From positions 1-49,310 of the forward strand of contig JABHYY010000016.1 of NCBI GenBank assembly GCA_018653605.1: a stretch of 49,310 bases of DNA. Direction: 5' to 3'. Made by a program: the position numbers and the translations under genes. How positions within the stretch are numbered: position 1 is the stretch's first letter; each line of letters opens with the position of its first letter. Below, piece by piece: positions 40,149-48,861 of this stretch. This DNA is from an archaeon. GTDB taxonomy: Archaea > Nanobdellota > Nanobdellia > SCGC-AAA011-G17 > GW2011-AR17. The notes beneath the pieces are model-generated. The model searched no databases. It was not told where the DNA came from and saw nothing but the letters and a program-made list of their open reading frames with translations.

Positions 40149-40274
40149 TCCCACCCCCCTGATTTGAACAGGGAACCCCCTGGTATCAGCTGAACATTTT
40201 TCATCTTTAGCCTTATGGCCCAATCGAATGTCGACTTTCTACAGCCAGATGCTCTACCATTGAGCTAGGGTGGG
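40149..40274 (-). tRNA. tRNA-Tyr (GTA) with a 54-base intron
   Basis: On the minus strand: acceptor CCCACCC/GGGTGGG with C1-G72 and A73 (the archaeal tRNA-Tyr identity pair), D stem GCTC/GAGC, anticodon stem TCTGG/CCAGG, loop CTGTAG + A (anticodon GTA), T stem CCCTG/CAGGG with loop TTCAAAT. The two halves of the anticodon loop are separated by 54 bases (40185..40238) if the cut is at the canonical 37/38 position. The bulge-helix-bulge is imperfect: the helix CTGT/GCTG has a U-U mismatch. No CCA is encoded. Confidence 0.9.
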
Positions 40275-40308
40275 TATTAGAAGAATAAAAAATTGAGGAT
40301 ATTTAAAG

Positions 40309-41742
40309 TTATCTCTTTTTCTTGATCTCTTCAACATAACCAGAAAGTAGGCTTAGAGGGTTAGATCTGATATTTACAACTTTTCCTCTTGGTTTTTTGT
40401 ACCTAATCATAGCAGGTGGTAATGTGAATTTTCCAAACACTTTCATCTTTGCTTCAACTTCATAAGAAATTACTCTTTCTTCACCCTTAACTAATTCAGG
40501 TATTTTCCAGATAAGTCTAACGCCTTTGTTTCCTCTTTCAATGTTACTTGGTCTTAAGGTTCCAAATGTTGTTGAAGGGTTAATTATTCTTGGTAAAATA
40601 TCAATTAGTAAAACATTCTTTATTGTTTTGTTAGAATTGTTTTTAATATGAAGCATTATTTTCAAGTTTGAAATACCTTCAGTTGTTTGCCTTAGCTTGA
40701 ATACTGATTTTTTTATCACTAAACCTTTGCTTAACCAGTACATTGCTACAAGGCCGAAAAGTAATATAACTGCTATTGCTATGCATACAGGTCTGTAATT
40801 AATTTTTATTAGTAAGGAAAAGTTTTCATCTGGGTCTAAGTTGAATGACCAATAAGCTGTGCCATCATCAACATAAGTAGGCTCAATTGAGTATGAAACA
40901 AATAATCTTTCTATAAGAGTTAAACCAAAATTGTAACTTTCTCCAACAATTGCATTTCCATTGTTTTCTTTGGTTACTTTAATTTCTCTGAATAATAAAG
41001 AGCTAACATCTTCTACTGTTTCTGAAACATCTTCATATAGTTCCACAGTGAAATCATAACTTTCACTTGCTTCTTGTTCATCATCATAGTAAACTCTAAC
41101 ATTTAAAGTGTAATCATCTGGAACTGTTGAAGTTTCAATTGGAAATATAAATTCTAAGTCTCTTTCTTGCTTTGAGAATAATTGTATTGTTTCTTGTTTT
41201 TCAAAAATCTCTGAACTAGCATATACTTCAACATTGCTTAGAGATTCATCAAGATTGTTTGTTAGGCCTACATTGAAAATTAAGTCTGTTCCTGGTGAAA
41301 TTGTTTCTGGAACATCTTTAAGATAAACTGTTATTGAATCTTCTGGTTCCATTGCAAAAACTTGTAAATCATATTTTTCTGAAACTTCTTTGTTTAATGC
41401 TTCTGCTGTAATAAATGATTGGTATCTTTTCTGTGTTTCGGAATCACCCTTTAATTTCATTTCAACCTGAATATCAACTGTTTCATGTCCTACTAAAGTG
41501 TATATATTTGGATCAATAAAAATATGATCAAAATCACTTGAAGGTAATCCTGCAAATGGATCTGCTTGAAATTGAAGATTAAGTTCATATGCATCTAAGT
41601 TTGTGACTCTTAGATTGTATATTCCTACTTCTCCAGGGCTAATTATTGTTGTAGAATTTATTTCTGTTATTGAAATATCTGAAGCTGAAACTATACTTAG
41701 AGATAATATTAATATAAGTAAAATTAGCAAGCCCCTTTTCAT
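40309..41742 (-). CDS. Secreted/membrane-anchored beta-rich surface protein
   Basis: 477 residues; family not recognised with certainty. A signal peptide (MKRGLLILLILILSLSIVSASD) is followed by about 270 residues of tandem Ig/CARDB-like beta domains (ITEINSTTIISPGEVGIYNLRVTNLDAY, DVPETISPGTDLIFNVGLTNNLDESLSNVEVY). A single span (PVCIAIAVILLFGLVAMYWLSKG, about 300-325) leads to a further beta domain on the inside (NLKIMLHIKNNSNKTIKNVLLIDILPRIINPSTTFG). The C-terminus is basic (EEIKKKR). A TATA box at about 41764-41773 (reverse strand) is 26 bases from the ATG. Probably a cell-surface adhesion or scaffold protein. Confidence 0.78.
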   Translation of the reverse strand: MKRGLLILLILILSLSIVSASDISITEINSTTIISPGEVGIYNLRVTNLDAYELNLQFQADPFAGLPSSDFDHIFIDPNIYTLVGHETVDIQVEMKLKGDSETQKRYQSFITAEALNKEVSEKYDLQVFAMEPEDSITVYLKDVPETISPGTDLIFNVGLTNNLDESLSNVEVYASSEIFEKQETIQLFSKQERDLEFIFPIETSTVPDDYTLNVRVYYDDEQEASESYDFTVELYEDVSETVEDVSSLLFREIKVTKENNGNAIVGESYNFGLTLIERLFVSYSIEPTYVDDGTAYWSFNLDPDENFSLLIKINYRPVCIAIAVILLFGLVAMYWLSKGLVIKKSVFKLRQTTEGISNLKIMLHIKNNSNKTIKNVLLIDILPRIINPSTTFGTLRPSNIERGNKGVRLIWKIPELVKGEERVISYEVEAKMKVFGKFTLPPAMIRYKKPRGKVVNIRSNPLSLLSGYVEEIKKKR

Positions 41743-41774
41743 ATTTATATAATTAGTAGGGTCATTTATATATT

Positions 41775-43820
41775 TTATTGTTGTAATTGGGTTATATGGT
41801 CTTGTTTCTCAAATCTGAGGATATTATCCACAAAACTTTCAACCTTAGATTCGTGACTTACTAGGATTATCTGTTCCATGTCTAGTTCATTGATTAGATC
41901 CTTTACTCTGTCCAATTGTTCTGATGAAAATCCATCTGTTGGCTCATCTAGGATTAGTAAACCCTTTGTGTTAATTTCAACCATCATTTTATTTATTACC
42001 TGGTTTAGAGCTAATCTGTAGGCAAGGGCTGTTGCTGTTTTTTCTCCACCTGAAAGGTATTCGTAATCAATGTCATGACCATTCTGTTCAATCTTTGGTG
42101 TGAACTCTTCATCTAGGTTTATGTTTAGATCAACTAGGATTGCTAACCATGTTGTGAAAATGCTGTTGAATTCTTCATGGACTTTGAACATTACATTCTT
42201 TTCAATTGAATCTAGGGTTGGGATGAATGAACTTTCTAAGAAAAATTGTGTTTTGTTTATTTTGTTTAATTTTGCTATTGTTTCATTTTTTATTTGAATT
42301 TCTCTTTCTAAAACTTGCATGAACCTTTCTAAAGGGGATTTTTTTGCTTCTAAAGAAGCTTTTTTTATTTCTAGTAATCTAAATTCCTTTTCTAGTGCTT
42401 CTTTTTCTTGTTTTATGTTTGTAAATATGCTTTCAGTATCCTTGAGATTGTTTATTTGTTCTTGAAGTTGTGTTTTGTTTGTGTGGATTTCATTTATTGC
42501 TTTTTCTAGTTGTTCTTGTTTAGTTTGTAGTGTTTGTGCTTTTGTTTTGTTTTCTTCAAATTCTTTTAATTTATGTTGAATTAATTTTATTTCTGATTCT
42601 CTTTTGGTAAGACTTTCTAGATTTAGTTTTAAAGTTTGTATTCTGTTTTGTAATTCTTGTTCTTTTGTTTCAAGACCTAAAAGTTGTTTATCCATTTCTT
42701 GTATAGTGTTTTGTTGTTGTTGATGGATGTTGGTTTTGTGTTCTATTGATACTTGTTGGTAACAAGTAGGACATTGGTCTATTTCTTTTATTTTGCTTTG
42801 TAGTGTTAATGAATTTGCTTTGTGAACTTTGGATTCTTGTTTTTTGTCTAGTAGAAGTCTTATTTCTTTCTCTATAATTTCTATTTGTTCTTTGTTGGTT
42901 TGTATTAGTTCTGTGTAAGAATCTTTTACTTCTAGATTTTCTTGTTGTAATTGTGAAATTTTTTGATTAATTTGCTCTAAAAGTGTTTGATCTTCTTGTT
43001 TTTTATTTGTTAGGTGTTTTAAGTTGTTTTCTAGTAGAGTTAAATCAGATTTTAGTTTGTTTAAATGTTCTAAAGAAGCTTCAAATTGTTTTGATTCTTG
43101 TTTCTTTTTTTCTAATTCTTGTTTTTTTACTGTCAGGGAGGGTAAGAGTTGGTTTATTTCTGTATCAACCTGTTCTAATTCGATTACTTTTTCTTTATAT
43201 TCTATTTCTTTTTGTTCTAAATTGCTAGTTTCTCCTTGGTAAAACTTCTTTTTCTCTTTTATTTTTGAGATTACTATTTTGGAGTTATCTTTGATTCTTT
43301 TGTACTTATCAATGCCAAAAACCTTTCTTAATGTTTCTAATCTATCTTCTTTTTTCCCCAATAGAATTTGTTTCATCTGTTCTTGAGGTGTGTAAACTGT
43401 GTATCTGTAAATCAAGGATTTATTTTTTGTTAAAAGTTGTTTTGGATAGTTTAACAATTCTAGAACCTTGTCTTTAAGTTCTACTGGTGTTGCCTTGTGA
43501 AGTTCATTGTCAATTATTATCTGTCCTGGCTCTTGAACTACCCCTGAGCCACTTCTTTTAATATTTCTTTGTAAGATTATATCTTTATTATTTATTTCAA
43601 AGCAAAGTTCAACTGAACCTTTGTCTTCTCCATTTCTTAAGAGTGCATTACCATCTAAGTTTCCTCTCTGTAATCCAAAAAGTGCAAAGTCTATTCCTAA
43701 CAATATTGAAGATTTGCCTGACCCAATGTTTCCTGAGAGTAAAAGAGATCCTTCTGGGAAAGTTATCTCTTGCTCTGTGTAACTTCTAATGTTGTTTAGT
43801 TTTAATTTTTTAAGTTTCAT
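41775..43820 (-). CDS. rad50: DNA double-strand break repair ATPase Rad50
   Basis: 681 residues; typical archaeal Rad50 is about 850-900, so the coiled coil is short. Walker A is LSGNIGSGKSSIL (about 30-42), zinc hook CPTC in QCPTCYQQVS (about 348), ABC signature YLSGGEKTATALAYRLALNQ (about 588-607) and Walker B with D-loop LLILDEPTDGFSSEQ (about 630). Acts with Mre11 in end resection; its start overlaps the mre11 stop (ATGA). Confidence 0.96.
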   Translation of the reverse strand: MKLKKLKLNNIRSYTEQEITFPEGSLLLSGNIGSGKSSILLGIDFALFGLQRGNLDGNALLRNGEDKGSVELCFEINNKDIILQRNIKRSGSGVVQEPGQIIIDNELHKATPVELKDKVLELLNYPKQLLTKNKSLIYRYTVYTPQEQMKQILLGKKEDRLETLRKVFGIDKYKRIKDNSKIVISKIKEKKKFYQGETSNLEQKEIEYKEKVIELEQVDTEINQLLPSLTVKKQELEKKKQESKQFEASLEHLNKLKSDLTLLENNLKHLTNKKQEDQTLLEQINQKISQLQQENLEVKDSYTELIQTNKEQIEIIEKEIRLLLDKKQESKVHKANSLTLQSKIKEIDQCPTCYQQVSIEHKTNIHQQQQNTIQEMDKQLLGLETKEQELQNRIQTLKLNLESLTKRESEIKLIQHKLKEFEENKTKAQTLQTKQEQLEKAINEIHTNKTQLQEQINNLKDTESIFTNIKQEKEALEKEFRLLEIKKASLEAKKSPLERFMQVLEREIQIKNETIAKLNKINKTQFFLESSFIPTLDSIEKNVMFKVHEEFNSIFTTWLAILVDLNINLDEEFTPKIEQNGHDIDYEYLSGGEKTATALAYRLALNQVINKMMVEINTKGLLILDEPTDGFSSEQLDRVKDLINELDMEQIILVSHESKVESFVDNILRFEKQDHITQLQQ

Positions 43821-44947
43821 ATTTCTATTATCTGTGAAGCATCATGGACAATTCTTTTCTCAAAGTCTGCAACTTTTTCTCCTTCTTGTTTTTCTTTGTC
43901 TAATGTTTTCATTAATATTGGAATTAGGTCAGATTGTTCATTTTCATTTATTATCTCTGTTTCAATCTCTTCAACAGTACCTTGTTTCATGTCTGTTTGT
44001 TTTGATTTTTTTGAAGTTAGTTTTGCTGTGTTTCTTAGAGTGATGTAACTGTCTAACTTTAGGATTTTTTTTAGGTTTATATCAGAAGGTTTTCCATCAA
44101 GTTCTCCTTTAATTCTTATTGTTACTATTTTATCTTTGGCATCAATGTTTAGGTTTTGTTTTATTGTTTCTTCTGCTTGTTCTGGAGTTTGGCCATTAAC
44201 ATCAATTGTTACTGATAGAACTTCTTTTAGTTTGATCGGAATGTATTCTAAAGTCTGGTCGTAAAGGTAAAGTCCACCATGTTTCCATTCTTCTAGCTCT
44301 TTGAAATTGTTTGGAAAAAGTGCACCAGGATAAGTTATGATTCCATTGTTTAGTTCTTTTCTGAAGATGTAGTGAACATGGCCTCCTGCATAGTATTGAA
44401 AATTATTTGGTAATGATGTAACTGGTTCTCCTGGGATCCTTGGATCTGGTTTGAATTCATTGATTGCAGTGTGGAACATGAAGATTTTGAAGCCAGGTTC
44501 TTGTTCCAAAGCTGGTTTGTCTAGCATTTTGTACTCTTCTCTATCTAATCCACCTTTTCTTCCATAGATGCCAACAATCTTTGCACCTGTTGGGTCTTGT
44601 GTAAAGGTTAGTTTGTGATCTCTATATTGCATTGTGTTTGTTACTAGGTCTGCTTTTTCTAAAACATCAAGCATTGTTTTTCCTGAAGGTGAGAAGTCGT
44701 GTGAGCCAGGGATTATGTAGGTTCTAATGTTTTTGTCTTTGAGAAGTTTTAATTCTTGCACACATTGTTTGATATAGTTTATATCTGGAAGTGCTGTGTT
44801 GAAGAGGTCTCCAGAGATTAGAATAAAGTCTACTTGTTTCTCTATACAGATTTGGATTGCTGATTGAAAGGCTTTTAGGTTGAGTTTTTTTAGTTTATCT
44901 TCTCTCCAAGCTCCAATATGGCAATCTGCAAAGTGTGCGAATCTCAT
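43817..44947 (-). CDS. mre11: DNA repair nuclease Mre11
   Basis: 376 residues from the chosen start (MRFAHFADCHIGAW); the ORF-track start at 45019 adds 24 unrelated residues that include the promoter. Phosphoesterase motifs: HFADCHIG (Asp8, His10), LISGDLFNTA, IPGSHDF (GNHD-type with Ser for Asn), FMFHTAINEF and GGHVHYIF. The C-terminal region ends in a Rad50-binding helix-rich tail. The TATA box lies 26 bases before the ATG. First gene of the mre11-rad50 operon; no HerA/NurA partner is nearby. Confidence 0.95.
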   Translation of the reverse strand: MRFAHFADCHIGAWREDKLKKLNLKAFQSAIQICIEKQVDFILISGDLFNTALPDINYIKQCVQELKLLKDKNIRTYIIPGSHDFSPSGKTMLDVLEKADLVTNTMQYRDHKLTFTQDPTGAKIVGIYGRKGGLDREEYKMLDKPALEQEPGFKIFMFHTAINEFKPDPRIPGEPVTSLPNNFQYYAGGHVHYIFRKELNNGIITYPGALFPNNFKELEEWKHGGLYLYDQTLEYIPIKLKEVLSVTIDVNGQTPEQAEETIKQNLNIDAKDKIVTIRIKGELDGKPSDINLKKILKLDSYITLRNTAKLTSKKSKQTDMKQGTVEEIETEIINENEQSDLIPILMKTLDKEKQEGEKVADFEKRIVHDASQIIEI

Positions 44948-44968
44948 AGCAGGTTTTCTGTTTGAGAA

Positions 44969-44978
44969 TTTTATATAG
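44969..44978 (-). promoter_or_regulatory. TATA box of the mre11-rad50 operon
   Basis: Reverse-strand CTATATAAAA is centred 26 bases before the ATG at 44947, fixing that start. Confidence 0.65.
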
Positions 44979-45020
44979 ATTGTTGTGGTAAAGTTTGATA
45001 AACCTGAACTAAAGAGCAAA

Positions 45021-45030
45021 ATATATAAAG
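45021..45030 (+). promoter_or_regulatory. TATA box of the 107-residue ORF
   Basis: ATATATAAAG is centred 26 bases before the ATG at 45052; divergent from the mre11 promoter. Confidence 0.6.
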
Positions 45031-45051
45031 AGTGAGAAAAAGCTAAAGATT

Positions 45052-45375
45052 ATGGGATTTAGAAATACTATGGAAATATTAGGACATGTTGGAGTTACAT
45101 TGGCAAGTAAATTAACAAGACTAAGAGGAAGAAATGTTGAAAATGTTGAATTTCATTGCCAGGATACTAATTGTAGAAAAGATATAACTAATGAAGGCGG
45201 AGTTGTTGTTCTAGCTACTGGAAATTTATATTGTCTCCCACCACAGGATTGTTCTGTAAGAGGTCAGAGAGAGGTATTGGCAAGAGGAAAAAATCCAGAA
45301 TCTCAAGAGTATAGAAAGAAAGATGGACTTATGTATGCTTTACAAACTGGAGCCTTAACTTTTTATGAAGAATGA
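45052..45375 (+). CDS. Small Cys-containing hypothetical protein
   Basis: 107 residues; family not recognised. Four cysteines (HCQDTNCRK and YCLPPQDCS) are spaced as in a zinc site. N-terminus MGFRNTMEILGHVGVTLASKLTRLRGRN looks like a short helix followed by a basic loop. No signal peptide. Its end overlaps the convergent pepF gene by 13 bases. Confidence 0.68.
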   Translation: MGFRNTMEILGHVGVTLASKLTRLRGRNVENVEFHCQDTNCRKDITNEGGVVVLATGNLYCLPPQDCSVRGQREVLARGKNPESQEYRKKDGLMYALQTGALTFYEE

Positions 45376-47141
45376 TTTAATTTTTTTAATTCTTTTAACC
45401 AACTTTTTACAACATCAAAACCAGATTGCCAAAATTGTTCTGTTGTAATGTCAAATCCTTCTTTGTTTAGTAATTTTACTGGATCTTGAGAGCCACCAGC
45501 TTTTAGAATTATTTCTAATTTAGGAATAAAACTTTTTCCTTGTTTTTTGTATTGTGCATATAGTGCTAATGAAAGTAAATCTCCAAAAGAGTAGGCATAG
45601 CAATAGAAAGGTGTGTGGAAAATGTGTGGAATGTAAGACCATTCATATCTAAAATTCTTTGGTAAGTCAATTGAATCTCCAAACTGTTCTTTTAGATTTT
45701 TGAAATACATGTCACTTAGTTGTTCTTCTGATAAACCTTGTGGAATTGCTTTGTGAGCTTGAATCTCAAAGTCAACAAAATAAGCTTGTCTTATGATTGT
45801 TGCATATGAATCTCCAATCTTTTCTGCTAATAAGATTATTTTTTCTTGTTTATTGCTATTTTTTAATAGCTCTTCAAAAAGTAACATCTCTGCAAATGTT
45901 GATGCTGTTTCACATAATGGGATTGGTGCATGAGATACTGACAAAGGTAATTCCTGTGAGTATAAGTCATGTATTGCATGACCTAGCTCGTGTGCCATTG
46001 TTGAAATGTCTCTTCTGGTTTCTGTAAAGTTAAGCATGACATAAGGTGCGATTGTTGAGTTTACTGACATACAGAATGCACCAGTTCTTTTACTTGGTCT
46101 TGGATGTGAATCAATGTGATTTTCTTTGAATAGGATTTCTGATTTTGTTGCAAAATCTTTGTGGAATGTGTTGAAAACATCAAAAACCATTTTCTTTGTT
46201 TCTTCAAAAGTGTATTTTTTTTGTTTTTTCTCAAAAGGGGCTAATAGGTCTGTTCTTGCCAACTTTTTCATGCCAAGCATTTCTGCCTTTAGTTTGAAAA
46301 ACTCTTGGTAAATAGTTTTGTTCTTCTTACAAGTGTTTAACATTGTTTCAATAACTGGATCTTCAAATGAGTTACTTAAGTTTCGCATGTTAATTGCTGA
46401 TTTGTATTTTCTCAATTCTCTTTCTTGGTCCCAATCTTTAACAATTGCTGCGTATAATGTAAAAAGGGTTTCTTTATTATTTTCATAAGTTTCAAATAAA
46501 GCGTCATATGCTGCTTTCCTTTCTTCTTTTTTTGGGCTGTAAGTGTATTTTCTTAGCTCTTCTTGGTTGTCAAAAACTTTTTCTTTTCCCTTCACTTTAA
46601 ACTTGTAAAGGAAATTAGTAGTAACCTTATCATAAACTTCTGTTATTGCATCAACTCCATTGATGTCCTTTCTATGGATTATCTTTTCAACTTCTTGTGA
46701 TAGGTTGTGTTTTGCTAGTTTTCTTGAATACATTAAACTGTAATAGTGATCAGGTAGGGTTTTGAATAATCTTTCTGCATTTTTGTTGTCTAAAGGTTTT
46801 TTCCCTTCTACTTCTAATCCTTTTATCCAATGGCTGATTGGTCTTGATTTATCTGCAAGTTTGATTGAAAGTTGTTCTATTTTAGGCTGGAGTTGCATTA
46901 CTTTTTGTGATTTTGTGTCTTCTGAAGAAAGCAGTCCTAAATAGGCTCCAATTTTTCTTATTTTTTCTTTTGTTTTTTCACTAAAGTCAATCAATTCTTT
47001 GAAATCTTTGGTTGACATTGTTGGTGAAAGTGTTTTTAGAAATTGCTCACTTTTGGGTAGAATTCCTTCTAGTTCTTTTATGATTTTTAGAAATTCTTTT
47101 TCATCTTTTGCTAATACTTTTAGATCCCAGGTAAGTTTCAT
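45363..47141 (-). CDS. pepF: Oligoendopeptidase F (M3 family metallopeptidase)
   Basis: 592 residues, normal length. It degrades oligopeptides of about 7-17 residues in the cytoplasm. The zinc motif HELGHAIHD and the downstream glutamate of CETASTFAEMLLFEELL are clear, and WSYIPHIFHTPFYCYAYSFGDLLSLALY is the substrate-binding Tyr/His region of the M3B clan. The N-terminal helical domain is complete. A TATA box lies 27 bases before the ATG. PepF is mostly bacterial; its presence here may be an old transfer. Confidence 0.94.
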   Translation of the reverse strand: MKLTWDLKVLAKDEKEFLKIIKELEGILPKSEQFLKTLSPTMSTKDFKELIDFSEKTKEKIRKIGAYLGLLSSEDTKSQKVMQLQPKIEQLSIKLADKSRPISHWIKGLEVEGKKPLDNKNAERLFKTLPDHYYSLMYSRKLAKHNLSQEVEKIIHRKDINGVDAITEVYDKVTTNFLYKFKVKGKEKVFDNQEELRKYTYSPKKEERKAAYDALFETYENNKETLFTLYAAIVKDWDQERELRKYKSAINMRNLSNSFEDPVIETMLNTCKKNKTIYQEFFKLKAEMLGMKKLARTDLLAPFEKKQKKYTFEETKKMVFDVFNTFHKDFATKSEILFKENHIDSHPRPSKRTGAFCMSVNSTIAPYVMLNFTETRRDISTMAHELGHAIHDLYSQELPLSVSHAPIPLCETASTFAEMLLFEELLKNSNKQEKIILLAEKIGDSYATIIRQAYFVDFEIQAHKAIPQGLSEEQLSDMYFKNLKEQFGDSIDLPKNFRYEWSYIPHIFHTPFYCYAYSFGDLLSLALYAQYKKQGKSFIPKLEIILKAGGSQDPVKLLNKEGFDITTEQFWQSGFDVVKSWLKELKKLNHSS

Positions 47142-47202
47142 AAAAGTTTGTTAGGACTTGTAGAATTTAAATGTTTTGTAAGAAGTAAGATAATAAATTA
47201 GA

Positions 47203-48072
47203 TCAATCTAATCTCAGCAAGTAACCACTTGCCCTATCTACTTTAAATGTCTCAGCCAAAATATCCATTTCTAAAGAAGCTTCTTCTCCTGCTTCCCCAT
47301 CAACAAAGTTAGTAATTTCTCTAACGGAATTGTCCATAGGATACTCTTTGTCTCCAAAAACCCAAACAACTCTCTGTTTTTCAGGATCAATATATGTTTG
47401 ATAAAAATGAATACCTACAAAGTTTCCTTCTAAATCAAAATCAAGGTATGGCAATGTTTCTGCAGTTTCCCTATCAAGATTATCCATAATACCATTATAA
47501 AAAGAAGCATTCTCTGTTGGAGCAAAAACAGGAAGCCCAGTAACTTCACTCATCCTTGTAGCAAGATTTGCATCTCCCTTACCAGTAGAACAAGAGTATA
47601 ATACAATTAATCCTTCAGGATCCATATACTCTTTTAACTCTTCAAAAAACTTTGTGTCCCAGACATCAATATAACAATCTTCGTTTTCGAACCTTTCTCC
47701 TCCATTCCTAACTGAACATTCCCTTCCTTGATTTAAAGCCATACTTACAGTTGTCCCATGAAGATTGAACATCAAAATAGGAATTGCTCCCTTTTGTCTG
47801 TATACTCTTTTTATCTGATTTAATAGGGCTCTTTCATAACTAAAATTATCTTCTCCAGCAAAATCTAACTGAATAACATCATAACCATTCTCCCTAAATC
47901 TATCATCATAAATCCATTCAGATTTATCACCATCAAACTCATTTGTAGGTTCACCATAAACAGAAACAACAAATGGAGATTTTTCTTCTAATCCTTGTGC
48001 TTCTATATTGCCTCCTAAAGCGTTAGCTAGAACAATTCCTTGCAAACCCAGATTTAACCAATTGGATGACAT
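47203..48072 (-). CDS. Caspase-fold (clan CD)-like protein of unknown function
   Basis: 289 residues. After a hydrophobic N-terminus (NWLNLGLQGIVLANALGG), an alpha/beta domain shows the clan CD pattern: hydrophobic strand then His-Gly (IPILMFNLHGTTV, His105), and hydrophobic strand then Cys (GLIVLYSCSTGKGDANLATRMSEVTG, Cys161), as in caspases, gingipain and MARTX cysteine peptidase domains. Those residues would be the catalytic dyad. The C-terminal third (about 205-289) is acidic and may be a substrate or regulatory domain. The N-terminus could be a weak signal peptide or anchor. A TATA box lies about 27 bases upstream. This assignment rests on motif resemblance only. Confidence 0.62.
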   Translation of the reverse strand: MSSNWLNLGLQGIVLANALGGNIEAQGLEEKSPFVVSVYGEPTNEFDGDKSEWIYDDRFRENGYDVIQLDFAGEDNFSYERALLNQIKRVYRQKGAIPILMFNLHGTTVSMALNQGRECSVRNGGERFENEDCYIDVWDTKFFEELKEYMDPEGLIVLYSCSTGKGDANLATRMSEVTGLPVFAPTENASFYNGIMDNLDRETAETLPYLDFDLEGNFVGIHFYQTYIDPEKQRVVWVFGDKEYPMDNSVREITNFVDGEAGEEASLEMDILAETFKVDRASGYLLRLD

Positions 48073-48189
48073 TTTCTTACTCTTTAGTGGTAAATTTTAT
48101 TTATAAACTTTTCTATTAAGCCAAAATATCCAAAAATTCAATTTATTCTAGATTTTATTTGCTTACAAATATTTAATAAGAATATTAAG

Positions 48190-48303
48190 TAGGCAGCGAA
48201 CTGAGTTTCCCGCATGAAATGCAGTACCGCAACAGAACGTCGGTTGGTTTCACTTCTGTGTTCGAGATGGGAACAGGTGGGGCACAACCACTATGACCGC
48301 CTA
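48190..48303 (-). rRNA. 5S ribosomal RNA
   Basis: The minus strand carries the conserved 5S sequence with TAGGCGG.../...CTGCCTA closing helix I, CCCATCTCGAACACAGAAG in the loop A/B region, and GCGGTACTGC further on. Length about 114. It stands alone, not linked to 16S or 23S in this window. A reverse-strand TATA (CTTTATAAAT) lies 25 bases upstream. T-rich sequence follows the 3' end. Confidence 0.95.
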
Positions 48304-48323
48304 GAAAGAAGGGAAATTTGGGT

Positions 48324-48333
48324 ATTTATAAAG
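48324..48333 (-). promoter_or_regulatory. TATA box of the 5S rRNA gene
   Basis: CTTTATAAAT on the minus strand, centred 25 bases before the 5S 5' end. Confidence 0.6.
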
Positions 48334-48378
48334 TTTTTGATTGGAATTATGGAAGATTTTCAGGAATTTAGGGTGTGG

Positions 48379-48388
48379 TTTTTTAAAG
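48379..48388 (+). promoter_or_regulatory. TATA box of the thermonuclease gene
   Basis: GTTTTTTAAAGCT-type element centred about 26 bases before the ATG at 48410; supports that start over 48341. Confidence 0.5.
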
Positions 48389-48409
48389 CTATTTTTCAGT
48401 ATTAAGAGT

Positions 48410-48859
48410 ATGAAATGGATCTGCGGTATTTTGTTGGTTCTGTTGTGCTCTTGTAGCATAACAGGCCAAAGTGTAGGTAATGGGTTTGAAGGCCCTTATG
48501 AGGTAACATATGTTGTAGATGGTGATACTCTTGATGTTAATATTTCTGAAAGGATTAGAATGTCTGGTATTAACACTCCTGAAACTGGCGAGTGTTATTA
48601 TCAAGAAGCTAAGGATAGGTTGACTGAGTTGACATTTGGAAAAGATGTTTATTTGGAACCAGATATTTCTGATAGAGGCAATTATGGTAGATTGTTAAGA
48701 TATGTTTATGTTGGTGATTCTAATGTGAACAAGGTTTTGGTTGCAGAAGGTTATGCTAGGGTTTATGATAAGTATGCATCTGATACTAGTAGGTATTTGG
48801 AGCTAAAAGAGGTTGAGACTTTTGCTAAGACTGAAGGGTTAGGTGTTTGGAGTTGTTGA
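48410..48859 (+). CDS. Secreted thermonuclease (staphylococcal nuclease-like), probably a lipoprotein
   Basis: 149 residues from the start set by the TATA box. The signal peptide MKWICGILLVLLCSCS has a lipobox-like LLCSC, so it may be lipid-anchored. The nuclease domain has VDGDTLDV (metal/catalytic Asp), RIRMSGINTPETGECYYQEA (the R..G.dtPE motif) and DRGNYGRLLRYVYVGDSNVNKVLVAEGYARVYDKY (catalytic D.YGR R..AYV). Such enzymes degrade DNA and RNA outside the cell. Confidence 0.9.
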   Translation: MKWICGILLVLLCSCSITGQSVGNGFEGPYEVTYVVDGDTLDVNISERIRMSGINTPETGECYYQEAKDRLTELTFGKDVYLEPDISDRGNYGRLLRYVYVGDSNVNKVLVAEGYARVYDKYASDTSRYLELKEVETFAKTEGLGVWSC

Positions 48860-48861
48860 AT

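Noticed and set aside
40149-40274. tRNA-Tyr as a pseudogene because of the extra 54 bases
   Set aside because: All stems, the C1-G72 pair and the anticodon loop are intact once a canonical 37/38 intron is removed, and a T-run terminator follows.
48214-48405. 63-residue ORF across the 5S region
   Set aside because: It is read antisense through the 5S rRNA gene and has no independent support.
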